A stretch of DNA of 64,000 bases. It comes from Deltaproteobacteria bacterium (GTDB lineage Bacteria; Desulfobacterota; Binatia; UTPRO1). The notes beneath the pieces are model-generated. The model saw only the letters and a list, made by a program, of their open reading frames with translations. It ran no database searches and was not told the DNA's origin. The DNA is taken from positions 1 through 64,000 of the forward strand of contig JACQEO010000057.1 in assembly GCA_016200545.1 (NCBI GenBank). The letters are read 5' to 3'. Positions 18,398 to 27,067 of the stretch are shown here, piece after piece (the stretch's first letter is position 1; every line of letters starts with the position of its first letter). The position numbers and the translations under genes are program-made.

Positions 18398-19258
18398 TCA
18401 TGTTCCCGCCGCCTGCAGCTTCCAGAGCGTGCGATCGATCCACCCCCAGGCGTCCAATCCGCCACGAACGAGGGCGCGGAACATCCAGAGCCCCTCGCCG
18501 CCTTCGACCTTTACGCGCGGCAACGTGAAGGGCTCCGCGTGGGGGCGAATCGCCCCGTGTTGCGAGGTGAAGGCGCACGCATACCCGACCTCTTTGAGCA
18601 CAGCCGCCGTCGCCGTGTTGTAGTCGGCGCGGGTGCCGAACGGATACGCGAACGCCGTGACGCGGGTGCCGAGGCGTCGCTCGATCGCCTCTCGCGAGCG
18701 CGCGGCGTGCTCGCGCGCGCGTTCGATCGGCATGCGGGCTACCGAGTGGTGCGTCCACGCGTGCGAGCCGATCACGATCCCCGCGCGCGCGAGCTCCTCG
18801 AGGTCGGTCCACGACATGCGATCGTCGGGATGCTCCCGGTTGGAGGAACCATGACGACCGTCTTCTGCGACCTCGCCCGCCGGGATGAACGCGACAGCCG
18901 GAATGCGGTACTCTCTGAGAATCGGCAGCGCGACCGTACGGACGGAAGGACATCCGTCGTCGATGGTCACGAGAATGCCCCCATCCGGTGGGTTCCGCGC
19001 TCCGGCAAGAAATTCCTCCAGGTCACTCAACGACACGAGCAGACTCTCATTGGCGAGGAGCGCCATCTGCTGCTCGAAGTCCGCCGCCCGCACGCAGAAG
19101 GGATCGTGCGACTCCTCTCCGAAACGATGGTACGTGAGAACGCGCAGGCTCGCGTGCTGCTCGCGCCGTCGAGGCGTTGCGCTCCTGGCGGACGCCGTGA
19201 CGGCCATCCCCCTGCGCGCGGCCTTCTTCAGCAACCAGCGAAGTCCGAGATCGGCCAT
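18398..19258 (-). CDS. Polysaccharide deacetylase (NodB fold, CE4)
   Basis: 286 residues. RVLTYHRFGEES opens the domain; the first metal motif reads TIDDG (usually TFDDG), the second GSHAWTHHS gives the HxxxH pair, and AFAYPFGTRADYN is the third motif. The catalytic aspartates and histidines are present, so it is probably active in removing N- or O-acetyl groups from polymer or lipid-linked sugars. No clear signal peptide, although MADLGLRWLLKKAARRGMAV could be a weak membrane-binding start. ATG 19258 comes two bases after the preceding TAG; the upstream frame extension is the SGNH gene in another frame. One of three deacetylases in the locus. Confidence 0.88.
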   Translation of the reverse strand: MADLGLRWLLKKAARRGMAVTASARSATPRRREQHASLRVLTYHRFGEESHDPFCVRAADFEQQMALLANESLLVSLSDLEEFLAGARNPPDGGILVTIDDGCPSVRTVALPILREYRIPAVAFIPAGEVAEDGRHGSSNREHPDDRMSWTDLEELARAGIVIGSHAWTHHSVARMPIERAREHAARSREAIERRLGTRVTAFAYPFGTRADYNTATAAVLKEVGYACAFTSQHGAIRPHAEPFTLPRVKVEGGEGLWMFRALVRGGLDAWGWIDRTLWKLQAAGT

Positions 19259-19260
19259 TG

Positions 19261-20373
19261 CTATCCGTGGATCCGCTGCGGGTCGGCAGTGAGGAAGCGT
19301 GTGATTTCCTGCGCGGCGATCTCGTGGCCGGCGGCGTTCGGATGATCGCCGTCGTAGGGAATGAAGAGCGACTCGTGGCCGTGGTAGGAGGCGCGAAAAG
19401 CCGGTGTCAGATCCAGAACCGGGATTCCTTCCCGCGCGGCGAGTTCTTGCAGCCGAGCTGGATACGAGCTCTTCGCGAACGGCTGCGCGACCGCGATCGG
19501 AATGGGGAACGCGACCAATACGGGACGGAACTGCTCGCGATCGCCGAGGTCTTTCAGCCGCTGGAGGAGCGTGGCGATGTCGTTCCATCCCGCCGCGATC
19601 AGCGGCGTATCGTGGCCTTCGAGCACGTTGGTGCGAAAGACCGTCTGCGGATCTGGTGTACGAAGGCTCATGAGGGCACGCCATCCTTCGAGCCCACCAT
19701 AGAGCGCTCGCGACTCCTTGAGGACGTTCCGAGCTGCGTACCCGAACGGCGATTCGCTCAAGCGAACGCTGAGCGGCTCCGTGGCGGTCGGATCGTCCGT
19801 GAGCTGACCATGGTCGTCGACACGAACCCGCGACTTGTCGGCAAGGTCGTTCCAGCACACGCAGACCACCACCCAATCGGGCTTGTATCGAATTCCGTCA
19901 CGCTCCAGGAGCGTCACCTCTTGCCGCATGTTGTACGAGGGCACGGCGGTGTTGATCACCTCGTTGCGGATGCCATGGTGGTCGAGCGACGCGGCGACAC
20001 GCGCGGCCGTGACCTCGTCGTCCCGGACGCCATACCCGAACCCGATCGAGTCGCCGAGGAACAGCAGACGTAGCGTGCCGGCAGAACGCGCGTACTCGAC
20101 GATCGGCCCGCGCATGCCGCGTTCGTTGATGACGACCTCCTTATCGGCGCTGAAGCCGTGTTGATCAGGTGCGAAGGAGAAGATCAGGTCCGGATCAGGA
20201 CGATAGCCTAGCTGAGGATATCGCCATGGCAGGGGAGCCGGTAGCAAGATTCGTGCGCCGATTTCCAGAGCCGCGAGAGCTAGGGTCACGCTGACGACGA
20301 GCAAAGCGAGATTCGCACGCAGGCTCGAACGCGTGGGTGGCGCGGCGGTGACGGAGGTTGCGACGTCGGTCAT
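19261..20373 (-). CDS. Membrane-anchored SGNH hydrolase-type esterase/acyltransferase
   Basis: 370 residues. One membrane segment near residues 20-40 (ANLALLVVSVTLALAALEIGARI), then a periplasmic SGNH domain: FLGDSIGFGYGV (nucleophile Ser), INTAVPSYN (Gly block), VCVCWNDL (Asn block) and GDHPNAAGH (Asp/His). The all-block conservation indicates an active enzyme, probably setting O-acyl groups on the polysaccharide. ATG 20373 overlaps the WecG/TagA stop by 4 nt (ATGA). A second anchored SGNH protein is encoded at 1822-2874 but with different composition and sequence. Confidence 0.87.
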   Translation of the reverse strand: MTDVATSVTAAPPTRSSLRANLALLVVSVTLALAALEIGARILLPAPLPWRYPQLGYRPDPDLIFSFAPDQHGFSADKEVVINERGMRGPIVEYARSAGTLRLLFLGDSIGFGYGVRDDEVTAARVAASLDHHGIRNEVINTAVPSYNMRQEVTLLERDGIRYKPDWVVVCVCWNDLADKSRVRVDDHGQLTDDPTATEPLSVRLSESPFGYAARNVLKESRALYGGLEGWRALMSLRTPDPQTVFRTNVLEGHDTPLIAAGWNDIATLLQRLKDLGDREQFRPVLVAFPIPIAVAQPFAKSSYPARLQELAAREGIPVLDLTPAFRASYHGHESLFIPYDGDHPNAAGHEIAAQEITRFLTADPQRIHG

Positions 20374-21203
20374 CGGGCAGCATGCGTGTCGTGACGGCGG
20401 CGTACGCGGATCTCGCGCACGCAGCGGACCAGGAATTTGGGATTGCCGACGAGATACCGCCGCCACTTGTGGGGCTGCTGCAGCATGATCTGCGCCCACT
20501 CGAATCCACGGTCGCGCACCCACTGCGGGGCGCGACGGAGGGCTCCGCCCCAGTGATCGACGAGACCGCCGACACCGACGCAGAGACGGACGCGAAGGGC
20601 ATCACGGTTGTCGTGGATCCAGCGTTCCTGCACGGGGTTTCCCATCGCGACCAGCACGACGTCGGCGCCCGAGGCGTTGATCCGATCGATGACGTCGCCG
20701 TTCTCACGCGGTGGGAAATGCCCCTGCTGGTAGCCGGCCAGCGCGACACCGTAGGTGCGAACGACGTGGTCCGCGGCGGCGCGTACGATGGGCTCTGTGC
20801 CGCCGAGCAAGTAGTAGCGATACCCCGCGCCGGCGGTGGCGGCGAAGAAGTACGGAGCGAGATCCGTCCCGACGAGGTTGTCGCGCATCCGAACGCCCTG
20901 GAGGCGTGCGGCCCAGCGCACACCGGTGCCGTCGCCGAAGACGGCATCGCCGGCGTTCAGCACGTCCCGGAATCCCGGCAGCTCGCAGGCGAGATTGATG
21001 GTGTGCGTGTTGACGATGTAGATGGCGCGCGCTCGCGACGCGCGCTCTTCGATCCAACCGCGCATGCGGGCGGTCGCCTCGGCCTTGGTGACGTTATCGA
21101 TCCGTACGCCGCAGATGTACACATGGGCGGTTGCCGGGAACGTCGCCTCGGCCGGCGCGCGTGTTTCGGGAGCGAGCATCGCCTGATCCCGCGGCACGCT
21201 CAC
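20370..21203 (-). CDS. WecG/TagA/CpsF family glycosyltransferase (GT26)
   Basis: 277 residues, typical size. Family blocks: ICGVRIDNVT, YIVNTHTINLA, GDAVFGDGTGVRWAARL, YYLLGGTEPIV, GYQQGHFPP, MGNPVQERWI and VGVGGLVDHWGG. GT26 enzymes move ManNAc, ManNAcA or a similar sugar from UDP onto a lipid-linked first sugar, which matches a UDP-ManNAc-type donor made by the WecB homologue here. The C-terminus (WAQIMLQQPHKWRRYLVGNPKFL) is the usual membrane-associating appendage. GTG 21203 overlaps the preceding TGA by 4 nt and has GAGGAG about ten bases upstream. Confidence 0.92.
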   Translation of the reverse strand: MSVPRDQAMLAPETRAPAEATFPATAHVYICGVRIDNVTKAEATARMRGWIEERASRARAIYIVNTHTINLACELPGFRDVLNAGDAVFGDGTGVRWAARLQGVRMRDNLVGTDLAPYFFAATAGAGYRYYLLGGTEPIVRAAADHVVRTYGVALAGYQQGHFPPRENGDVIDRINASGADVVLVAMGNPVQERWIHDNRDALRVRLCVGVGGLVDHWGGALRRAPQWVRDRGFEWAQIMLQQPHKWRRYLVGNPKFLVRCVREIRVRRRHDTHAAR

Positions 21204-22105
21204 GCGGCAAGCCGCTCCTCGAGCGCTTGCCGGTAGGTGACGACGCGCCGCTCGCGCGTGATCGTCGCCAGCGTGTCACGCAGCATCGCTCGCTTCTGCT
21301 CGAGCGGCAGGCGCATGCCGGGATGGCGGTCCATGCGGGGATCGATGTCGTCGCCGGCGAGGTCGAGCAGATCAGCGGCGTGGAACTCGTAGCAGACGGG
21401 ACGCCCCGAGCGCAGCAGCGCGCGCACGCCACGTGCGAAGAGCCGCGGCGGCACGAAGTACTGGAAGGTGTGGTACACGGGCAGCCGCAGCCAGCGCGTC
21501 ACCGAGATCGGGAACTCGACGAAGCCGTTGGTCGCCGCGCCGAGACGGTGGGGTACGGCGGTCGCGAAGGCGTGACCGATCAGGTCCATCGAGAAGATCG
21601 AGCCCTTGTTGGCGCTGCGGCGGTACGCGGAGAGGCGACTCGCGATCAGGACCGGCGTCGGGAAGATCGAGGCGTCGTAGCGGTAGCCGGCGGCGGCGAT
21701 GCGCGCGAGGACGCGGTCGTCGACGTCCCAGCCGGGTGCGCGGAAGCCGATGACCTCGGCGCCGCTCGCCGCCGACAGGCGGGTGCGCGAGACGTCGACC
21801 TCCTCGGCGAGCGCGGCGTCGCCGAGGGTGCGGAACGGTTGCGGATGGGTCATCGAGTGGCTCGCGACCTCGTGCCCGGCGGCGACCATCTGCCGCAGGA
21901 GCGGTGCCTCGCTGTTGGCGTCGCGGGCGATGAAGAAGAAGACGCCCGGCACGCCGAGCTCCTTCAACAGATCGAGGAGCCGAGGAACGGCGGTGCGATA
22001 GATGCGATCGCAGGCCGGAAGATCCTCGATGCCGTACCCCTGAAGGTGGCGATCGATCGTGTCGAGGTCGCAGGAGAAGACGGCGAATGGAGGCGTGGAG
22101 GTCAC
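21200..22105 (-). CDS. Polysaccharide deacetylase (PuuE/XrtA-associated type)
   Basis: 301 residues. FSCDLD replaces the standard TFDDG, SHSMTHPQPF provides the HxxxH metal site, and GFRAPGWDVDD is the third motif. This variant set is typical of the deacetylases next to exosortase-A-type polysaccharide loci (DUF3473 type), where a C-terminal extension follows the barrel, as here (VPPRLFARGVRALLRSGRP... EFHAADL). It probably deacetylates the polysaccharide or its precursor. ATG 22105, 22 bp after the aminotransferase; the stop overlaps the WecG/TagA start. Confidence 0.87.
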   Translation of the reverse strand: MTSTPPFAVFSCDLDTIDRHLQGYGIEDLPACDRIYRTAVPRLLDLLKELGVPGVFFFIARDANSEAPLLRQMVAAGHEVASHSMTHPQPFRTLGDAALAEEVDVSRTRLSAASGAEVIGFRAPGWDVDDRVLARIAAAGYRYDASIFPTPVLIASRLSAYRRSANKGSIFSMDLIGHAFATAVPHRLGAATNGFVEFPISVTRWLRLPVYHTFQYFVPPRLFARGVRALLRSGRPVCYEFHAADLLDLAGDDIDPRMDRHPGMRLPLEQKRAMLRDTLATITRERRVVTYRQALEERLAA

Positions 22106-22127
22106 GATGACGGGGTCCTCTCGCTCT

Positions 22128-23390
22128 TCATGCGTCGGCGTGTGACGACGCGTTGGCCGTGCCGCGCGGACGGCCGGCGAGCTTCGCCACCGCCGCCTGC
22201 ACGGCGCGCGCGATGAAATGCACGTGCTGGTCGGTGTAGAGCTCGTTCCACGGTAGCACGACGACGCGCTCGAGGCCCTGCATCGTGCCTGGATACTCGG
22301 CGGTGTCGTAGACGATCTTGGTGCCGTCCTCGCGCTCGCGGTGCGAGTAGGGGAACTGACTCTTGCCGAAGGTTTTCCGCTCGGTGAACACCCGGCACTC
22401 GAAGGCCGGCTTCTGGATGTAGCGCGGCGCGCAGAAGACGCCGTTTGCCTTCAGCGCCGCGCCGAGCGCGTCGCTGCCGCCCGCGATGACGGTGGGGTCG
22501 ACGATCAGCGGGTACTTCCAATAGACGTGCGTCGCCTCGGGGAGGGCGCGCGGCAAGGTGATGCCCGGGGTGCCGGCGAGGATTTCGGTCAGCTGCGCGG
22601 CGGTGCGCCGGCGCCGCGCCACGACGCCGTCGAGCTTGGCGAGCTGCGCGCGCGCCACCGCGCCCTGGAGGTCGGTCATGCGGTAGTTGAGGGCGAGGAA
22701 GTAGTGATCGGGCTTCGGATCGCCGTAACCCCACGCCTTGTCGCTGAAGAGGATCATCCAACGCGCCAGCTTCGGATCGTTGGTGACGACGATGCCGCCC
22801 TCGCCGGTCGTCATGTGCTTGCCCTGCTGGAGGCTGAAGGCGCCGATCGCGCCGATGGTGCCGACGAGACGGCCGTGATCGGTCGCGAGGAACGCCTGCG
22901 CGCAGTCCTCGATCACCGGAATGCCATGCGCATCGGCGATCCGCATGATGCCGGTCATGTCGCACGGGTTGCCGAAGAGGTGCGTGGCGATGATCGCGCG
23001 CGTGCGTGCCGTGATGCGCGACGCGATCGCCTCGGGCGTCACGTTCAAGCTCACCGGGTCGACGTCGGCGAAGATGGGGATCGCGCCCTGATAGAGGATC
23101 GGTGCGATGCCGCCCATGTCGGTGATCGAGGTGGTGATGATCTCGTCTCCGGGCTCGGGATCGATGGCGGCGATCGCGGTATGGACGGCGGCGGTGCCCG
23201 AGGTGACGGCGCGCGAGTGCGGGATCCCGAAGCGCTTGGCGAAGGCCTGCTCGAACGCCTTCACCTGCGTGCCCTTGGTGCAGTTGAGCGTGCCGGACTC
23301 GATGACTTCGCGCAGCAGGGCGAGCTCCTCGTCTCCGAAGTCGCGGCCGGTCTTGTCGGCGTCCGAGGGCAGTGTGATCGGTTCACTCAT
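22128..23390 (-). CDS. DegT/DnrJ/EryC1 family PLP-dependent sugar aminotransferase
   Basis: 420 residues. TSGTAAVHTAIAAI (cofactor phosphate binding), VIEDCAQAF (Asp that contacts the pyridine nitrogen) and FSLQQGKHMTTGEGG (Schiff-base Lys) are all intact, and the C-terminal domain is complete. It transfers an amino group to a keto nucleotide-sugar. With the Gfo/Idh enzyme and acetyltransferase it reproduces the core of the WlbA-C/WbpB-E-D pathway for 3-amino sugars, although assignment of substrate is inferred. ATG 23390 overlaps the stop of the FAD gene by 4 nt. Confidence 0.92.
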   Translation of the reverse strand: MSEPITLPSDADKTGRDFGDEELALLREVIESGTLNCTKGTQVKAFEQAFAKRFGIPHSRAVTSGTAAVHTAIAAIDPEPGDEIITTSITDMGGIAPILYQGAIPIFADVDPVSLNVTPEAIASRITARTRAIIATHLFGNPCDMTGIMRIADAHGIPVIEDCAQAFLATDHGRLVGTIGAIGAFSLQQGKHMTTGEGGIVVTNDPKLARWMILFSDKAWGYGDPKPDHYFLALNYRMTDLQGAVARAQLAKLDGVVARRRRTAAQLTEILAGTPGITLPRALPEATHVYWKYPLIVDPTVIAGGSDALGAALKANGVFCAPRYIQKPAFECRVFTERKTFGKSQFPYSHREREDGTKIVYDTAEYPGTMQGLERVVVLPWNELYTDQHVHFIARAVQAAVAKLAGRPRGTANASSHADA

Positions 23391-24688
23391 CCGAGGTCTC
23401 CTACGAGGGCGTCGACGGTCTCGCGAGCGAGGCCGACGCTGGTATTCCAGGCCGTGACGCGCGGATAGGCCTGGGCGGTGGTACAGACATAGACGCGGCT
23501 ATCGGCGATCCGCGGTGCCGGTCGCTTGCGCAGATAGCCTACCGACCACACCGGCTCGACGTACGGTGCGCGGAACACGTACACATCTTCGACATTTTCC
23601 ACGCGAAACTTGGGGTAGATCGCCGCCAGACCCTCGAGGGCCTGGCGCTTCACCAGGTTATCGGGGCGCTGGTAGGGCTCCGAGCCGGCGTCGCAATAGT
23701 TCATGGTGTAGACCAGGTGGCGGCCGCCGATCCATTCGGGTGGAATCACGTGTGTGGTCTCGACGACGCCCTGGAACGGAAACTTGGGGTCGACGACGAT
23801 CGTCCAATAGAAGCGCTCGAGGCGCTGCCGTGAGACCACGACCGCGTTGACGCACCCCTGGTACTGGAGGTCTGACAGCGGTACCGATGCCGCGAGCGCG
23901 CCACGCGCCACGCGCTTCAGGAGCGGCAGCGGGAAGGTCGAGATCACGGCTTTGAAGTGCTCGTCACGGCCGGCGACGTCGGCGTGCACCTCGGTGCCGT
24001 TCGACTCGACGGCGGTCACGGGGCTTTCGAGGCGCACCTCGCCGCCGCGCGCGACGATCGTGTCGCGCAGCGTCTCCGCGAGCCCGCGGTAGCCGCCGCG
24101 CAGGTAGCCCTTCACCTCCTGGTCGCCGTTCTTCTCGCGGTTGAGCGTGTTCCACACCCAGTAGGCGGGAACGGTGTCGACGTGATCGCCGAACTTGGCG
24201 CGCAGGAGGGGGAGCCAGATGCGCTCGAAGACGCTGCGGCCGAAGATCCGTCGCAGCCACTCCCCCGCCTGGACGTCGTCGAGATCGAGTCCCTTGCGCT
24301 TCACCTTGGTGATGTAGGCGGCGCCGAGGCCGGTGCGGATGCGATCGGGTACGGAGAGCGCCCGAAAGCGTAGGAGATCGAGAGCGCTGTTGAAGCCGTA
24401 GAGCTTGCCGCCGAGATGGAATCCCATGCCGGTCTCGCTCCACACCAGACGGTCGGCGATGCCGAGGTCGGCGAGGAGGCGACAGATCTCGGCGTCGGAA
24501 TCGAGGATGACGTGGTAGAAGCGATCGAGGGCCGTACCTCGATGGTCGAAGTGCGTGCCGAGACCGCCGAGGCGATCCGAGCCCTCGAAGACGATCGGCG
24601 TATAGCCGCGCTCGAGCAAGTAGTGGGCGCAGGCGAGCCCGGCAATGCCGCCGCCGAGAATGCCGATGCGTGTGCCGTTGGTCGCCAT
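23387..24688 (-). CDS. FAD-dependent oxidoreductase (amine oxidase / UDP-galactopyranose-mutase-like)
   Basis: 433 residues. FAD-binding GxGxxG motif in ILGGGIAGLACAHYLLERG (8-26), VFEGSDRLGGLG (second dinucleotide contact), and the C-terminal FAD block with TTAQAYPRV. The sequence resembles flavoproteins of the protoporphyrinogen-oxidase/UGM-like group seen in surface-polysaccharide loci. A ring contraction or redox step on a nucleotide sugar is possible but unproven. ATG 24688 has GAGGA a few bases upstream; the apparent extension to 25027 is the preceding gene in another frame. Confidence 0.83.
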   Translation of the reverse strand: MATNGTRIGILGGGIAGLACAHYLLERGYTPIVFEGSDRLGGLGTHFDHRGTALDRFYHVILDSDAEICRLLADLGIADRLVWSETGMGFHLGGKLYGFNSALDLLRFRALSVPDRIRTGLGAAYITKVKRKGLDLDDVQAGEWLRRIFGRSVFERIWLPLLRAKFGDHVDTVPAYWVWNTLNREKNGDQEVKGYLRGGYRGLAETLRDTIVARGGEVRLESPVTAVESNGTEVHADVAGRDEHFKAVISTFPLPLLKRVARGALAASVPLSDLQYQGCVNAVVVSRQRLERFYWTIVVDPKFPFQGVVETTHVIPPEWIGGRHLVYTMNYCDAGSEPYQRPDNLVKRQALEGLAAIYPKFRVENVEDVYVFRAPYVEPVWSVGYLRKRPAPRIADSRVYVCTTAQAYPRVTAWNTSVGLARETVDALVGDLG

Positions 24689-24695
24689 CGCGTCC

Positions 24696-26444
24696 TCAGG
24701 CGGCCGGCAGCGCGCGCGTGCGCGGCGCAGTAAGCGACGGCGCGCTGCTCGGGCCGTCGCTCGTGATGGTGATCGTGGCGCCGGGGGCGAGCGGCGGCAG
24801 GTCGATCGAGCGCTCGCCGCCCTCGCGTTCGATGATGACGCGTGCGCCGCTGATCGCCTGCGTGCCGTCATTCGTGACCCGAAGGCCGGTCGCGTCGTCC
24901 GCGACGCGAAGCGCCTCGCGGCGGCACCACCAGTCGGCGACGTCCTCGGCGCGCGCGAGCCACACGTCGGGACGGCGGAGCTCGCCGGCGACGAACTCGA
25001 GGTGCGCCGTCCGCCGCGCTTGATCATCGGCTCCGAAGACGCCGCCGTGGACGAGCGCGACGTAGAGGCCGCCGGTCGCGCGCAGGTAGGATGCCTTGGC
25101 GGCGACCTGCGCGCGCAGCTCCGCGATCGAGGTGCCGCCGAACAGCGGCTGGATGCAGTCGGGCGCGGTGAGCGGCAGCTCGAGGCAACGGCTCGGGCGC
25201 AGCGCGCCCGCGTCGCTCGCGATCGGCGGGCGATAGGGCACGTTCACACGCACGCCGCCGCCGAAGTGCGCGATGTTCTCGCGATCGACGTCCGGATAGG
25301 ACGAGTCGAAGGAAAAGCCGGCCTGGTCGAGCGCCCAGAGGAGGTCGGGCGAGCGATCGAGGCGCGGGCTGCGGTAGCCGCGTACCGGGCGCGCGAGCCG
25401 ACGCTCGAGCTCGCTCCGTGCGGTTTCGACGTCGCGCCGTACGTCGTCGCGACCGCAGACGTTCTCACCGCGGTGGGCGAGCCCGTGGCAGAGCACCCCG
25501 TGAGTGCCGAGCCGGGCGACCGCCGCGTCGTCGAGCCAACGCGTGCTCGAGCGTGCGACGAGGCCGAAGGTCGCGGCGTGGCCGCTCGCGGCGGCCGCGT
25601 CGAGGAGTGCCGAGAGCCCGCGCGTGTACGCGAACCGCCGCGGCTCGACGTCATGTGTGAGGGTCGCGGCGGCGCGATAGGGCGCCGGCCAGCGCGCCAC
25701 CCGCACTAGACCGCCCGCGACTCGGCGTACCAGCGCCGTCACCAGCTCCGTCAGGAGCCAGCCGCAGGTGTCGATCGGATACTCCGAGGCGGCGTCGCCG
25801 AGGCCTTCGAGGCGTCGCTCGAGCGCCGCGTACCAGCGTCGTTGCACACGGCGCCGCATCGCCTCGGGTGCCGCGTAGTAGGCATGCTCGACGAGCCGGC
25901 GCGCCGCGACTCGGATCGGCGACGCCGCGGCGGACTCGTGGCGGACGGGAACGGCGCGTTCGGTGAGGAGGTTGGTGAAGGCGGCGCCGAGATCGATCGC
26001 CGACCAGAGGCAGCGGCCATGCGCGGCGAGCGCGGGGGCGCCGTCCGCGAGGGTAGCGAGGACGCGGCCGCGCGTGATCGCCGACACCTTGCATACGGGC
26101 GCCGGCGGCAGGCGCAGGGTCTCCTTGCCGAGCTCGCGCGCGAGCGCCACGCTCGACGCCGGCCACAGGGCAGCGTCGACGGGGAGGGTCGCGGCGCGCT
26201 CGACGTCGGTCGCGCCGGCGGCTCCGAGCATCGCGCGCGCGAAACGCTCGCCGCCGTGCAGCACGAGCGCGGCACGCCCGTCTAGCGCCGCGATCTCGGC
26301 TTCGCTGAGGTCGTGCGTCGCGACCACGAGCGGACCCGTCGCGTCGCCGACGGTCGCCACCGGGCGATACGGGATCTTCTCCGTCTCGAGGACGGCGGCG
26401 ATGCCGAACCTCGAGGCGGCATCGCGGGCCAAGAGGTCGATCAT
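24696..26444 (-). CDS. Large polysaccharide deacetylase family protein with N-terminal extension
   Basis: 582 residues, about twice a plain NodB domain. Residues 1-260 form an extra domain without a clear family (it includes VVATHDLSEAEIAALDGRAALVLHGG and may be GATase/DUF-like). The CE4-like part follows: AATLTHDVEPRRF (catalytic Asp), LCHGLAHRGENVC (His pair), GYRSPRLDRSPDLLW, and VALVHGGVFG. The last 70 residues look like a beta-sandwich (GLRVTNDGTQAISGARVII). No signal peptide is visible. ATG 26444 has GAGGT a few bases upstream and a 4-nt ATGA overlap with the acetyltransferase gene; the apparent longer frame is a shadow. Confidence 0.78.
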   Translation of the reverse strand: MIDLLARDAASRFGIAAVLETEKIPYRPVATVGDATGPLVVATHDLSEAEIAALDGRAALVLHGGERFARAMLGAAGATDVERAATLPVDAALWPASSVALARELGKETLRLPPAPVCKVSAITRGRVLATLADGAPALAAHGRCLWSAIDLGAAFTNLLTERAVPVRHESAAASPIRVAARRLVEHAYYAAPEAMRRRVQRRWYAALERRLEGLGDAASEYPIDTCGWLLTELVTALVRRVAGGLVRVARWPAPYRAAATLTHDVEPRRFAYTRGLSALLDAAAASGHAATFGLVARSSTRWLDDAAVARLGTHGVLCHGLAHRGENVCGRDDVRRDVETARSELERRLARPVRGYRSPRLDRSPDLLWALDQAGFSFDSSYPDVDRENIAHFGGGVRVNVPYRPPIASDAGALRPSRCLELPLTAPDCIQPLFGGTSIAELRAQVAAKASYLRATGGLYVALVHGGVFGADDQARRTAHLEFVAGELRRPDVWLARAEDVADWWCRREALRVADDATGLRVTNDGTQAISGARVIIEREGGERSIDLPPLAPGATITITSDGPSSAPSLTAPRTRALPAA

Positions 26445-27067
26445 TCGACCTCGACGACCGGGCGCGCGCGTCCGCAGCGTCCGCAGTCGACGGCTGCTGC
26501 CGGTGTCGAACTTTCGACGCGCGGCAGCGGCTCGCCGCAGATGCAGACGTAGGCGCGGACCCGTGCCGGATTGCCGTAGACCAGTGCATGCGCGGGCACG
26601 TCCGCGGTGACGACCGCACCCATACCGACCATCGCGTAGGCACCGATCTGCAAACCGGGGCCGATCACGGCCCCGGCGCCGATCGTGGCGCCCTCGCGTA
26701 CGACCGTCTGCAGCGTGTCCTCGTTCGGCTCGGACGAGGCGAGGCCGTCGCCGTCGATCGCGAAGGCGCGCGGATAGCGGTCGTTGGTGAAGATCACCCC
26801 CGCGGAGATCATGACCCGGTCCTCGATGGTGACGCCTGTGCACACATAGACTTGCGCGTTGATTTTGACGCAAGTCCCTATGCGCACGCCATACGCAATG
26901 TACGTCTTCTCGCCGATGATGCAGTCGCGCCCGATCCATGCCGGGCCACGGATGTGGACGTTGTCCCACACCGAGGTCCCCGGGCCGATTTCGACCCGGG
27001 GCTCGACGAGGGCGGTGGGATGGATGCGCGGGGGGGGGGAGGGGGGAGGGGCCGCCTCCGCGCTCAT
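26441..27067 (-). CDS. Left-handed beta-helix N-acetyltransferase, WbpD/WlbB-like
   Basis: 208 residues. Hexapeptide repeats run from IHPTALVEPRVEIGPGTSVWDNVHI through GATIGAGAVIGPGLQIGAYAMVGMGAVVTADVPAHALVYGNPAR, the pattern of UDP-2-acetamido-3-amino-uronate N-acetyltransferases. The C-terminus has a CxC...CxxC pair (VCICGEPL ... DCGRCGR), a zinc-ribbon-like tail that also occurs in that family. It should acetylate a 3-amino sugar using acetyl-CoA, after the DegT aminotransferase of the same operon. Codons 7-14 contain a C10 and a C6 tract encoding PPPSPPPR, so the frame could switch by slippage. ATG 27067 overlaps the Gfo/Idh stop by 4 nt. Confidence 0.88.
   Translation of the reverse strand: MSAEAAPPPSPPPRIHPTALVEPRVEIGPGTSVWDNVHIRGPAWIGRDCIIGEKTYIAYGVRIGTCVKINAQVYVCTGVTIEDRVMISAGVIFTNDRYPRAFAIDGDGLASSEPNEDTLQTVVREGATIGAGAVIGPGLQIGAYAMVGMGAVVTADVPAHALVYGNPARVRAYVCICGEPLPRVESSTPAAAVDCGRCGRARPVVEVE
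27030..27039 (-). repeat. C10 homopolymer inside the acetyltransferase gene
   Basis: On the coding strand the tract is C6-T-C10, starting about 20 bases after the ATG. Loss or gain of one base would shift the frame before the catalytic domain and leave no in-frame start until well into the hexapeptide region. Tracts of this length are typical of contingency loci. Confidence 0.6.

Noticed and set aside
24696..26969. 757-codon frame as one long deacetylase
   Set aside because: Its first 175 codons are the acetyltransferase and linker read out of frame. The real start is ATG 26444, within a 4-nt overlap.
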